Shown one piece after another: positions 8,946 to 17,219 of a DNA stretch of 64,000 bases. This DNA is from JAAELZ01 sp965223465 (GTDB lineage: Bacteria > Pseudomonadota > Gammaproteobacteria > Arenicellales > Poriferihabitantaceae). The notes beneath the pieces are model-generated. The model did no database searches. It worked only from the letters and a program-made list of their open reading frames with translations, and had not been told where the DNA came from. The position numbers were made by a program, and so were the translations under genes. Numbering within the stretch: position 1 is the first letter of the stretch; every line of letters starts with the position of its first letter. Where the stretch lies: contig OZ245025.1 of NCBI GenBank assembly GCA_965223465.1, forward strand, positions 2,852,001-2,916,000. Reading direction: 5' to 3'.

Positions 8946-9488
8946 GTGGGATCTATCAGCCCGGTAGATTTAGATGCCTACAACGCCCGTTTGAAGCGGC
9001 GTGAAGCTTCTACCGAGCGTGACATCTGGGCACTTTTGGATAGCGTTTGTGACCCAGAGATCCCTGTGCTCAGCCTGTGGGATTTAGGGGTGCTGACCAA
9101 TATTGAGCGCGAGCAAAATACGCTTACTTTAACCATTACGCCAACCTATAGCGGATGCCCTGCGATGGATGTGATGCGCGAGGATTTACAGGAGGTATTG
9201 CAAAAAAATGGTTATCCAGATGTGCGCTTCAAAACCAAATTAGCACCTGCTTGGAGCAGCGATTGGATATCACCCGAAGGCCGCGAGAAAATGCGCGAGT
9301 ATGGTATTGCACCGCCTGATCCGGCATATTGTTCAATTACGCATAGCGATTGCGTCGATTCAATTACCTGTCCACATTGCGGCAGCCAGCATACTCAACA
9401 AATTTCTGAGTTTGGTTCAACTGCTTGCAAGGCTTTACACCGCTGTCAGAGCTGTCTGGAGCCTTTTGACTATTTCAAATCCTTATAA
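8946..9488 (+). CDS. paaD: Epoxidase assembly protein PaaD
   Basis: A 180-residue MIP18/DUF59-type protein thought to help metal-centre or Fe-S assembly of the epoxidase; it is required for activity in vivo. The DUF59 part (about 22-105) includes VCDPEIPVLSLWDLGVL and TPTYSGCPAM. The C-terminal part is a zinc-ribbon-like region with CPHCGS and CQSC pairs. The start is GTG at 8946, one base after the paaC stop. The nearby ATG overlapping that stop is in another frame and closes quickly. Confidence 0.93.
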   Translation: MGSISPVDLDAYNARLKRREASTERDIWALLDSVCDPEIPVLSLWDLGVLTNIEREQNTLTLTITPTYSGCPAMDVMREDLQEVLQKNGYPDVRFKTKLAPAWSSDWISPEGREKMREYGIAPPDPAYCSITHSDCVDSITCPHCGSQHTQQISEFGSTACKALHRCQSCLEPFDYFKSL

Positions 9489-9490
9489 TT

Positions 9491-10588
9491 ATGTCAGATC
9501 AACAATTTCATACGCTTAGCTTGGCCGATGTGCGTCCCGAAACGGAAACCGCAATCTGCGCAACCATCGCTGTACCCGAAGAGCTGGAAAAAACCTTCGC
9601 TTTCACCCAAGGCCAGTTTTTGACGCTACGCGCGGATATTGACGGAGAAGATGTACGGCGTTCTTATTCCATTTGTTCAGGTGTAAATGATGGCCATATA
9701 CAAGTTGGCATTAAACGGGTACGCGATGGTAAGTTTTCCAACTACGCCAACGACCATTTCAAGGCGGGTATGGCGGTTGAAGTGATGCCGCCGCAGGGTA
9801 GTTTTTTTACCAAGCTTGATCCAAATAATAATAAGAACTATATGTGCATTGCTGCGGGTAGTGGCATTACGCCGATTCTATCCATCATTAAAAGCATTCT
9901 GGCAATCGAGCCAAAAAGTAAAGTCACGCTGATATATGGTAACCGTCGCTCCAGTTCAGTGATGTTCAAAGAGGATCTTGGGTTTGTGAAAAACCGTTAT
10001 ATGGATCGCTTTTCCTGGATCAATATTATGGATTATGAGGATCAAGGCTCTGAATTGCTCAACGGTATTATCGATAATGAAAAGGGTACCGCGCTGCACA
10101 AAAGCAAGCTGATTAATATTTTTAAAACCGACGATGTGTTCATTTGCGGGCCGGAGGCGATGATGTCCGAAGTTTCGCACGGATTCCGTGCTTCGGGGTT
10201 TGAAGATTCGCGCATCCACTACGAGTTATTTGCCAACTCGTCTGAAGATGCAGAAAAGATTTTACAAAAATCCCAGGACCGTATCGCTGCGTACGGGGAA
10301 GAAAAAACCAGTAAGGTCACGGTCAAGGCAGATGGTCGTGCAATTCGCTTCGATCTTGCAACCGTAGGCGAAAATATTCTTGATGCAGGAATCCACAATG
10401 GTCTGGATCTACCTTATGCCTGTAAAGCTGGTGTGTGTTCGACGTGCAAAGCTAAGTTGACTAAGGGGAAGGTAGACATGGATTTAACCCACGGCCTGGA
10501 GCAGCATGAAATTGAGGCGGGATACATACTGACCTGCCAGGCGCACCCCATTTCAGATGATATTGAGGTGGATTTTGACCTCAAATAG
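9491..10588 (+). CDS. paaE: Phenylacetyl-CoA epoxidase reductase PaaE
   Basis: NADPH-dependent reductase that feeds electrons to PaaA. Its 365 residues hold an FAD-binding domain with the RRSYSI motif (about 54-59), an NAD(P)-binding domain with GSGITPILSIIKS, and a C-terminal plant-type [2Fe-2S] domain with CKAGVCSTC and a later LTC cysteine. It starts 2 bases after the paaD stop and is the last gene of the operon. This is the usual one-component reductase layout for this multicomponent oxygenase. Confidence 0.96.
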   Translation: MSDQQFHTLSLADVRPETETAICATIAVPEELEKTFAFTQGQFLTLRADIDGEDVRRSYSICSGVNDGHIQVGIKRVRDGKFSNYANDHFKAGMAVEVMPPQGSFFTKLDPNNNKNYMCIAAGSGITPILSIIKSILAIEPKSKVTLIYGNRRSSSVMFKEDLGFVKNRYMDRFSWINIMDYEDQGSELLNGIIDNEKGTALHKSKLINIFKTDDVFICGPEAMMSEVSHGFRASGFEDSRIHYELFANSSEDAEKILQKSQDRIAAYGEEKTSKVTVKADGRAIRFDLATVGENILDAGIHNGLDLPYACKAGVCSTCKAKLTKGKVDMDLTHGLEQHEIEAGYILTCQAHPISDDIEVDFDLK

Positions 10589-10659
10589 AGGTTCTGAGCA
10601 GTCTTGGGCCTGATGATACTTCGGTTGTCTCGCTAACCGCAATTCAATGGATTCCATAG

Positions 10660-10678
10660 AGCCAGTCTTTCACTGGCT
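10660..10678. terminator. Hairpin after paaE, possible terminator
   Basis: AGCCAGT and ACTGGCT form a perfect 7-bp stem around a 5-base loop, about 70 bases after the paaE stop and before the convergent gene at 10753. No run of T follows on either strand, so it would be a weak or Rho-assisted terminator at best. Confidence 0.3.
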
Positions 10679-10752
10679 GGAGTTCGGCTCCGTAGCATAT
10701 CAAAGCACGCCAGTCTCGGTTTACCGATAGCGGTCTATAACCACGCACCAAT

Positions 10753-11142
10753 TTACGGTGCTCGTTTATTGAGGAAATAGCAGCTAACAAAGATTATTCC
10801 TATCGCCAGCTGGGCAGTAACTACCGAAGGCCAAATACGCGAAAATGCCGGGTCAAAATATTTTTGTGGCCCGAAAGACACCAGGGCAGTCAAAGCAAAA
10901 ATAATAGCCAACATTTTTGTGTGTCGAGAATCTTCATGGGTGAGGTAAAAGGCAGCGGTACCGATAGCGAGAGAAGCCCCAAGAAATGGGCCAAGCGCAA
11001 ACGGGGGTACTTCCAGCGGTGGGTGCGGCGCAGTTTGGGTAAAGAGCGCGAGCACCATGATTACTGTTAGCGTGATTAGGGTAATGATAGCCGCGGATAA
11101 AGCCTGCCGAGTGGATGTCTGATGTAACTTTGATTGAGTCAT
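10753..11142 (-). CDS. Small integral membrane protein, unknown function
   Basis: Unrecognised 129-residue protein with four predicted hydrophobic segments: about 15-35 (AAIITLITLTVIMVLALF), 48-66, 77-91 and 103-123. The middle loop carries EDSRHTK, and the last residues are basic (NKRAP). It is divergent from a TetR regulator across a region with stacked palindromes, so it is probably the regulator's target and could respond to the same small molecule. No transporter or enzyme signature is visible. Confidence 0.7.
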   Translation of the reverse strand: MTQSKLHQTSTRQALSAAIITLITLTVIMVLALFTQTAPHPPLEVPPFALGPFLGASLAIGTAAFYLTHEDSRHTKMLAIIFALTALVSFGPQKYFDPAFSRIWPSVVTAQLAIGIIFVSCYFLNKRAP

Positions 11143-11166
11143 GGTATTTTCTCCTGTATTAAAAGC

Positions 11167-11209
11167 GTACCAATAGGTACGGATTTATATTAACCGTACT
11201 ATATGGTAC
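11167..11209. promoter_or_regulatory. Stacked palindromic operator for the divergent TetR regulator
   Basis: Three overlapping symmetries lie between the divergent genes: GTACC-AATA-GGTAC (11167-11180), GTACGG (11177-11182) paired with CCGTAC (11194-11199) across 11 bases, and GTAC-TATATG-GTAC (11196-11209). The repeated core is GTAC with C/G flanks. Such clusters are typical TetR-family operators and would allow more than one dimer to bind. Assignment to the adjacent regulator is inferred from position. Confidence 0.65.
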
Positions 11210-11245
11210 AGTTTCTGTCAATATTGAATTTAACCTAAATAAATC

Positions 11246-11878
11246 ATGCGAGAAGAGATGCGCCGGCAGCGCCGAAATGACATTATGGATTTAACCGTAG
11301 AAATATTGATTGAGCGTGGCTATCGCGATACGACGATGCTTGAAGTGGCAAAACGTGCCTCAGCTTCAAAAGAAACGCTGTATTCCTGGTTTGGTGGCAA
11401 GCGTGGTTTGTTTGAGGCCATTATTCGCCGTAACGCACACGTTGTTCAAAAGGAAATCGTTGCCAATATGGATTCCAATGCCGATATAAAGTCAGTTTTA
11501 GTCGACGTAGGTATGGTTCTTTTACGAGTATTACTTGGCAACAGCGCGATAGCGATTAATCGTGCGGCGATATCTGAGGTTCGTTCAGACCCATCATTAG
11601 CAGAAACTTTAGTCAATTCTGGTCGAGACGAAACACTATCTGTTTTCGTAAAGTTATTTGAATCGCGCAAGGAAAGGGGGGAGATAAATATTGAGGATAC
11701 ACAGCTCGTGGTAGAGGATTTTATCGGTATGTTATTAGGTGATTTACAGCTAAGACGATTACTCGGCCAGATTTCTGCGCCCACGAGTTCGCAAATTATC
11801 CAGCGTGCGACACATACAGCTAATGTGTTTCTATCCTTGTATCCCATCGAGCAAACCAAACGCCATTCGTTAGGCTGA
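11246..11878 (+). CDS. TetR/AcrR-family transcriptional regulator
   Basis: A 210-residue regulator with an N-terminal TetR helix-turn-helix. Residues about 10-55 include ILIERGYRDTTMLEVAKRAS and the recognition part SKETLYSWFGGKRGLFEAI. The C-terminal ligand domain (about 80-200) resembles the AefR-like C-terminal group. The ATG at 11246 lacks a clear ribosome binding site. An in-frame ATG at 11258 would remove only four residues. It is divergent from the small membrane protein, with a palindromic operator between. The inducer is unknown. Confidence 0.88.
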   Translation: MREEMRRQRRNDIMDLTVEILIERGYRDTTMLEVAKRASASKETLYSWFGGKRGLFEAIIRRNAHVVQKEIVANMDSNADIKSVLVDVGMVLLRVLLGNSAIAINRAAISEVRSDPSLAETLVNSGRDETLSVFVKLFESRKERGEINIEDTQLVVEDFIGMLLGDLQLRRLLGQISAPTSSQIIQRATHTANVFLSLYPIEQTKRHSLG

Positions 11879-12008
11879 TAACTAAAAGGCAATCATTGCC
11901 CGCAGCGGTTGTTGCAGCGTAGCGTAAGGCGGTTGTTCTATAAAAGTGGGAACGCCATAATTATTTTCTAATTTCCAGTCAGAACCCAACAAAATGGTGG
12001 CAAGCGCT

Positions 12009-12014
12009 TATAAT
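12009..12014 (+). promoter_or_regulatory. pgi -10 hexamer, close enough for a leaderless mRNA
   Basis: A perfect TATAAT is followed by only 7 bases and then the pgi ATG at 12022. Transcription would normally begin 5-8 bases after the hexamer, so the mRNA may start at or next to the start codon. No Shine-Dalgarno sequence lies in those 7 bases. The -35 region (11986-11991) is weak. Confidence 0.45.
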
Positions 12015-12021
12015 TGAACGC

Positions 12022-13653
12022 ATGACGGATACAACTAAACAAGCCCTTAAGCAGCATTACCAGGAAATAAAAAACCAGAAAATGCGTGATTTGTTTGCTG
12101 CAGAGCCCAATCGCTTTGCGCAATTTTCCATAGAACACGATGGCGTTTTGCTGGATTTTTCCAAAAATCTAATTAGTGAGCAAACGCTTTCATTATTGAC
12201 TGAGTTCGCCGAACAGGCGCAGCTGGCCAGCTGGCGCGACAAAATGTTCAGCGGTGTAAAGATCAACCATACCGAAGGTCGAGCGGTGTTGCACACAGCG
12301 TTACGCAATCGTTCCAACCAGCCGGTGTGGGTCGATGGCAAAGATGTCATGCCTGATGTCCATCGCGTACTCAAACAAATGGGAAAATTTTGCAAGCAAA
12401 TACGTAACGGACAATGGCGTGGCTATACCGGTAAACGCATTCGCAATATCGTGAATATTGGTATTGGTGGCTCTGACCTTGGTCCGGCGTTTGTGGTGGA
12501 AGCGCTGTATCCCTTTCGGCATGATCGCTTGCGGTTTCATTTTGTCTCAAATGTGGATAGTGAGCACATTCATGAGCACTTACGGCAGGTAGATGCAGAA
12601 ACCACCCTGTTCGTGGTGGCATCCAAGACGTTTACTACGATCGAAACCATTACCAATGCCCATACCGCAAGGCGTTGGTTTCTGGATCAAGTCAGAGACG
12701 AGGCTGCCATCGCCAAGCATTTTGTGGCGGTGTCGACGAACGCGAAAGATGTCTCGGCGTTCGGTATTGATACCGATAACATGTTCGAGTTTTGGGATTG
12801 GGTTGGTGGGCGGTATTCGCTGTGGTCTGCCATCGGTTTGCCAATCATGCTTTCAATCGGGCCAAAACAATTCCAAAAGTTGCTAAATGGTGCGCACAGT
12901 ATGGATCAGCACTTCCTGCACGCGCCTTTGCGCCAGAATATGCCCGTCATTTTGGGCTTGCTGCGCTATTGGTATGGTACGTTTTTTAACTCTCACTCAC
13001 ACGTGATACTGCCCTATGAACATTTACTGCGCAGCTTGCCGGATTATCTACAGCAGGCAGATATGGAGAGCAATGGCAAGTCGGTTGATCGCAATGGCAA
13101 GTTTATTGACTACCCAACTGGGCCCGTTATCTGGGGCCAGGGTGGTATTAATGGTCAGCATGCTTTTTATCAACTATTGCACCAGGGGACCCGCGCGATT
13201 ACAGCCGATTTTATTATTGCCATGCAGGCGCATAATGAATTGGGCAATCATCGGGATATTTTATACGCCAATTTTCTGGCCCAAACCGAGGCCTTAATGC
13301 GTGGTCGTACTGCGCAAGAAACGCGTGCACAGTTACTCAAGCAAGGGATAAGCGATGAGGTGGCCACCAAATTAGAACCCTATATGGTATTTGCAGGCAA
13401 CCATCCGAGCAACTCGATTGTGCTGGAATCGGTGACACCCTATTCACTTGGTGCGCTGATCGCGCTGTATGAACATAAAATTTTTACCCAAGGTGTGCTG
13501 TTGAATATCAATTCATTTGATCAATGGGGGGTTGAATACGGTAAAACCTTAACCCAGAAAATTTTGCCGCAGCTGCGTAATAATGCGTCTTTACAGCATG
13601 ATGGTTCAACCAATGCGCTCATCGAACGATATCGCGAGCTCAATAAGGCTTAG
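12022..13653 (+). CDS. pgi: Glucose-6-phosphate isomerase
   Basis: Interconverts glucose-6-phosphate and fructose-6-phosphate in the cytoplasm. The 543 residues match the long bacterial/eukaryotic-type enzyme. Visible family motifs include IGIGGSDLGPAFV, VASKTFTTIET, the active-site glutamate segment QQADMESNGKS, the signature around GPVIWGQGGINGQHAFYQL, and the C-terminal lysine segment FDQWGVEYGK. It stands upstream of the glycogen genes on the same strand, separated by about 370 bases, and would supply glucose-6-phosphate for glucan synthesis or take it from breakdown. Confidence 0.97.
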   Translation: MTDTTKQALKQHYQEIKNQKMRDLFAAEPNRFAQFSIEHDGVLLDFSKNLISEQTLSLLTEFAEQAQLASWRDKMFSGVKINHTEGRAVLHTALRNRSNQPVWVDGKDVMPDVHRVLKQMGKFCKQIRNGQWRGYTGKRIRNIVNIGIGGSDLGPAFVVEALYPFRHDRLRFHFVSNVDSEHIHEHLRQVDAETTLFVVASKTFTTIETITNAHTARRWFLDQVRDEAAIAKHFVAVSTNAKDVSAFGIDTDNMFEFWDWVGGRYSLWSAIGLPIMLSIGPKQFQKLLNGAHSMDQHFLHAPLRQNMPVILGLLRYWYGTFFNSHSHVILPYEHLLRSLPDYLQQADMESNGKSVDRNGKFIDYPTGPVIWGQGGINGQHAFYQLLHQGTRAITADFIIAMQAHNELGNHRDILYANFLAQTEALMRGRTAQETRAQLLKQGISDEVATKLEPYMVFAGNHPSNSIVLESVTPYSLGALIALYEHKIFTQGVLLNINSFDQWGVEYGKTLTQKILPQLRNNASLQHDGSTNALIERYRELNKA

Positions 13654-14019
13654 GCTCTAAGGGTTGGTATATCGCTAGCGAACAGCAGCCCATAACGTGC
13701 GGGCAAACGGGTTGAATGCGCTGATGCAGGAGGTACACACGCTTGCTCGGATTGGATGGGTGGTAGTAGACAATTGGGGAAATGCAGCTTTCTAATGCAG
13801 GTTTTGGGGCTGTCTATTTGGTGCGGGAGCGATTGACTTATTACTTCTAACACCATCAGATATGTTGGTAGTTTGTTCAGCATTTCAGGCGAGGTCGGTT
13901 GATAGCACGGGCTTGGGTAAACTAAAAAAGATTCTCATCGCAGCCGGAGTTTTGGGATTGTCTGGTGCAGCCGTTTTGGTAAACACCTATAATTGAACTA
14001 CCCCACAAAGAGAATGCCC
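13654..14019. other. Intergenic region pgi-glgC with a -10 element
   Basis: No convincing gene lies in this 366-base stretch. A TATAAT hexamer at 13988-13993 is followed by about 26 bases to the glgC ATG and probably marks the glgC promoter; its -35 is not clear. A minus-strand open frame (13650-13883) and a 44-codon plus-strand frame (13862-13996) both lack ribosome binding sites and look like chance. Confidence 0.45.
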
Positions 14020-15336
14020 ATGTCCAACAAAAGTGATACGCAGCACGCCAGCCAGCCTAATTACTTAGATCCGAGCAGAGCCAATCAAATCCGTCGCGAC
14101 ACCATGGTGCTCGTGCTCGCAGGCGGTGAAGGTTCGCGCTTAAAAGGGTTGACTAAATGGCGTGCCAAACCCGGGGTGCCATTCGGGGGTAAATATCGCA
14201 TTATCGATTTTGCGCTCTCCAATTGTATTAATTCCGGTTTGCGTCGAATCGGGGTATTGACGCAGTATAAATCTCATTCCCTTATTCGTCACTTGCAACG
14301 CGGATGGGGTTTCTTGCGGCATGAAATTGGCGAATTTGTTGAAATCATCCCCGCACAGCAGCGTATGTCGGACAAGCAATGGTACAAAGGCACGGCTGAT
14401 GCCATTTACCAAAACCTGGATATCGTGAACCAACATGGCCCAGAGTATGTCTTGATCCTTGGCGGAGACCATATCTACAAAATGGATTATTCACGTATGC
14501 TGGCCTATCATATTGAAAAGGATGCTGATATCACCGTAGGTTGTATTGAGGTATCGCGCGAAGAAGCCAGTGAATTTGGCGTTATGTCGGTGGATGAGTA
14601 CTTTGAGATTAAGCGCTTTGCAGAAAAACCGGCTGACCCGGAGGCTATGCCGGGTAGGCCAGATATGGCGCTGGCTTCCATGGGGATATATGTTTTTTCA
14701 CGGCGTAAACTGGTGCAATGGTTGATGGAAGATGCCGAGTCAGACGATACCAGTCATGATTTTGGTAAGGATATCATCCCTAAAAATGTTGCCGCTTCGG
14801 GTGCTAAGGTAATGGCCTACCCGTTCCAGGATAAGCGTGGCAACGTGGCGTATTGGCGCGATGTGGGTTCGGTCGATTCGTACTGGGAGGCTAATATGGA
14901 GCTATGTTCGGTCGAGCCCCCGCTGAATCTGTATAGTCGTAACTGGCCGGTTTGGACTTACCAGACACAACAACCGCCCGCAAAATTCATTTTCGATGAT
15001 GCCGAGCGCCGTGGGGAGGCGATAGATTCGCTGGTATCTGCTGGTTGCATCATTTCTGGAGCGCGTATCAAGCGCTCTATTATCTTTTCCGAATCGCGCG
15101 TGGATGAAGGTTCTCTGGTGAAAGATTCGGTGGTATTGCCCAAGGTGAAAATCGGTAGAAACTGCACCATACTCAACGCCATTATTGATAAGAGTTGTCA
15201 TATTCGTGACGGTCTCGAGATCGGTGTCCACCCCGAAGAGGACGCCAAGCTATATCATGTGACAGAAAAAGGCGTGGTTTTGGTCACCCCAGGGATGTTA
15301 GGGCAAGATTTGTTTTTGGATGACTTACTGAAATAG
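14020..15336 (+). CDS. glgC: Glucose-1-phosphate adenylyltransferase
   Basis: Makes ADP-glucose from ATP and glucose-1-phosphate, the committed step of bacterial glycogen synthesis. The nucleotidyltransferase domain begins with VLAGGEGSRLKGLTKWRAKP and includes FGGKYRIIDFALSNCINSG and GGDHIYKMDY. The C-terminal left-handed beta-helix carries the allosteric part. I chose the ATG at 14020, which has AAAGAG about 8 bases upstream and gives 438 residues, near the usual 420-430. Alternative in-frame starts lie at 14014 (ATG) and 13993 (TTG). It heads the glucan gene row. Confidence 0.95.
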   Translation: MSNKSDTQHASQPNYLDPSRANQIRRDTMVLVLAGGEGSRLKGLTKWRAKPGVPFGGKYRIIDFALSNCINSGLRRIGVLTQYKSHSLIRHLQRGWGFLRHEIGEFVEIIPAQQRMSDKQWYKGTADAIYQNLDIVNQHGPEYVLILGGDHIYKMDYSRMLAYHIEKDADITVGCIEVSREEASEFGVMSVDEYFEIKRFAEKPADPEAMPGRPDMALASMGIYVFSRRKLVQWLMEDAESDDTSHDFGKDIIPKNVAASGAKVMAYPFQDKRGNVAYWRDVGSVDSYWEANMELCSVEPPLNLYSRNWPVWTYQTQQPPAKFIFDDAERRGEAIDSLVSAGCIISGARIKRSIIFSESRVDEGSLVKDSVVLPKVKIGRNCTILNAIIDKSCHIRDGLEIGVHPEEDAKLYHVTEKGVVLVTPGMLGQDLFLDDLLK

Positions 15337-15503
15337 CGCAGGTAACTAAACGAGATTGAGCGACATTAGGACGCGTAAGCCCAATATCGCTTATACTCGG
15401 CGCTGTTGTGGTAATAATCAGCATTGGATTTTAGTCAGTATTTCAGCGTCATTCTCGGATCACCCATTTTTTCGTCAATCAGCTAATCGCATGTAAGGCA
15501 TCT

Positions 15504-17219
15504 ATGCATAAAAAACTCAATATCGTCATTTGTTGGCATATGCACCAGCCCTGGTATCGTCAGGGCTTGAATGGTAGCTACCATCTGCCTTGGGTTTATC
15601 TGCATGCGATCAAGGATTATGCGGATATGGCATGGCATCTGGAGCGCAATCCCAACATGCGATGCGTGGTTAATTTTGCGCCGGTGTTACTTGAGCAAAT
15701 TGATGATTATGCGCAGTCTATCCGGCGTTTAATTGAAGATGGTGTGCCCAGCCCAGAGCCCTTGCTTAATTATTTATCCGGAGTCACGCCCATTCCGGCT
15801 GAGCCCGCAGCACGCCAGCAGTTACTACAGGCCTGTCGACGCGCGAATGAATCTACTATGATTGCGCCGTATCCCGAGTTCTCAGCCTTGTTGGGTAAAT
15901 CTGATGCGCTCGTCGCCCAAAGCGCGGAAGCTGGATTGAGCAACCTAAGCGAACAGCACTTTCTCGATTTGCTGACCTGGTATCACCTAAGTTGGTGTGG
16001 CGCTTCACTGCGTGAGCAGGGTATCGTTAAATCTATGCTTGAATCAGGTCAGTCATTTAGCGCGCAACAACGCGATGAATTAATTGCACTATTTGCCACA
16101 ACCTTGGGTTCGATTATTCCGCGCTATCGCGCATTATCCGAGCGCAATCAGGTCGAGTTGTCGGTTTCGCCGTACAGCCACCCAATTATTCCGCTACTGA
16201 ATAACTTCGAAAACCTGGCCTGTTCTCAACCCGAAGCCCTGCGCCCTAAATCGACCAGTTACCCGGGCGGCAAGCAGCGTGCGCGTTGGCATATCGAAAA
16301 GGCGATCGAGGTGTTTCAGCAATATTTCAAGCATAAGCCTCGAGGCATCTGGTTATCGGAAGGGGCAGTCAGTGATGATGCCATTCGGCTTATAGAAGAA
16401 GAAGGGTTTAGCTGGACGGCATCAGGAGAGGGGGTATGGCGCAACAGTTGTTATAAAAACGGCAAAGATCAGGCGTTTATCGATAACAAAAAGCTGTTGT
16501 TTAAATCTTTTCAACTGGGTGATCATCAACCACGGTTATTTTTTAGGGATGATGGCTTATCCGATTTGATTGGTTTTGAGTATAGCGAACGCGATCCGCA
16601 CCAGGCTGCGCGAGAATTTTGTTCACACCTTGAGGGAATACACGGTTTTCTCGGCGACGAGGTGAACCAGCACGTGGTCAGCATTATTCTGGATGGCGAG
16701 AATGCCTGGGAGTATTTCTCCGATAATGCTAATGCCTTTTTAAATAGCCTGTACGGTGAACTCTCAAGCCATCCTGATCTACAGCTTTGTACCTTTACAG
16801 AATGCCATGCCACGTTGCCAGCCGAGCCATTGCAAGAATTATGCGCGGGCAGTTGGGTGTATGGCAGTTTCTCAACCTGGGTGGGAGAACCCGCAAAAAA
16901 TCGCGCCTGGGATTTATTGACGGATGCCAAGCTCGCTTATGACGTATTTGTAAAATCAACCCGAGATGCAGTCTTACTTGAGCAAGTGAGCCGACAATTG
17001 GCCATGTGCGAGGCATCCGATTGGTTCTGGTGGTTTAGTGATTCAAATCCGAGCGATAGTGTGCGGGATTTTGATCTATTGTTTCGTGAACAATTACGGG
17101 TCTTGTATCAATTAATTCGTCAAACACCCCCCGACATACTGGATCAACCGATTAACTCGACGGATAACACAGCGGGGGTCGATGTTGAAAACGCAGGCAC
17201 CATGCGCCGAGGCCAATAG
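15504..17219 (+). CDS. GH57-family glucan hydrolase/transferase
   Basis: A 571-residue glycoside hydrolase family 57 protein, in the alpha-amylase / 4-alpha-glucanotransferase / branching group of retaining enzymes. Family motifs: CWHMHQPWY near the N-terminus (residues 11-18), the nucleophile motif GIWLSEGAVSD with Glu286, and the acid/base motif ILDGENAWEYF with Asp397. Both catalytic residues are present. There is no signal peptide, so it acts on internal glucan. Its stop overlaps the malQ start by one base, which ties it to glycogen metabolism. Whether it hydrolyses, transfers or branches cannot be told from sequence. Confidence 0.88.
   Translation: MHKKLNIVICWHMHQPWYRQGLNGSYHLPWVYLHAIKDYADMAWHLERNPNMRCVVNFAPVLLEQIDDYAQSIRRLIEDGVPSPEPLLNYLSGVTPIPAEPAARQQLLQACRRANESTMIAPYPEFSALLGKSDALVAQSAEAGLSNLSEQHFLDLLTWYHLSWCGASLREQGIVKSMLESGQSFSAQQRDELIALFATTLGSIIPRYRALSERNQVELSVSPYSHPIIPLLNNFENLACSQPEALRPKSTSYPGGKQRARWHIEKAIEVFQQYFKHKPRGIWLSEGAVSDDAIRLIEEEGFSWTASGEGVWRNSCYKNGKDQAFIDNKKLLFKSFQLGDHQPRLFFRDDGLSDLIGFEYSERDPHQAAREFCSHLEGIHGFLGDEVNQHVVSIILDGENAWEYFSDNANAFLNSLYGELSSHPDLQLCTFTECHATLPAEPLQELCAGSWVYGSFSTWVGEPAKNRAWDLLTDAKLAYDVFVKSTRDAVLLEQVSRQLAMCEASDWFWWFSDSNPSDSVRDFDLLFREQLRVLYQLIRQTPPDILDQPINSTDNTAGVDVENAGTMRRGQ

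Noticed and set aside
10660..10678. paaE downstream hairpin as a strong intrinsic terminator
   Set aside because: Lacks a T tract on either strand, so it is kept only as a low-confidence feature.
13650..13883. 77-codon minus-strand frame after pgi
   Set aside because: Starts without a ribosome binding site and has a composition typical of a shadow frame; no recognisable motif.
13862..13996. 44-codon plus-strand frame before glgC with a hydrophobic C-terminal half
   Set aside because: No ribosome binding site, and its last codons coincide with the TATAAT that probably serves glgC.
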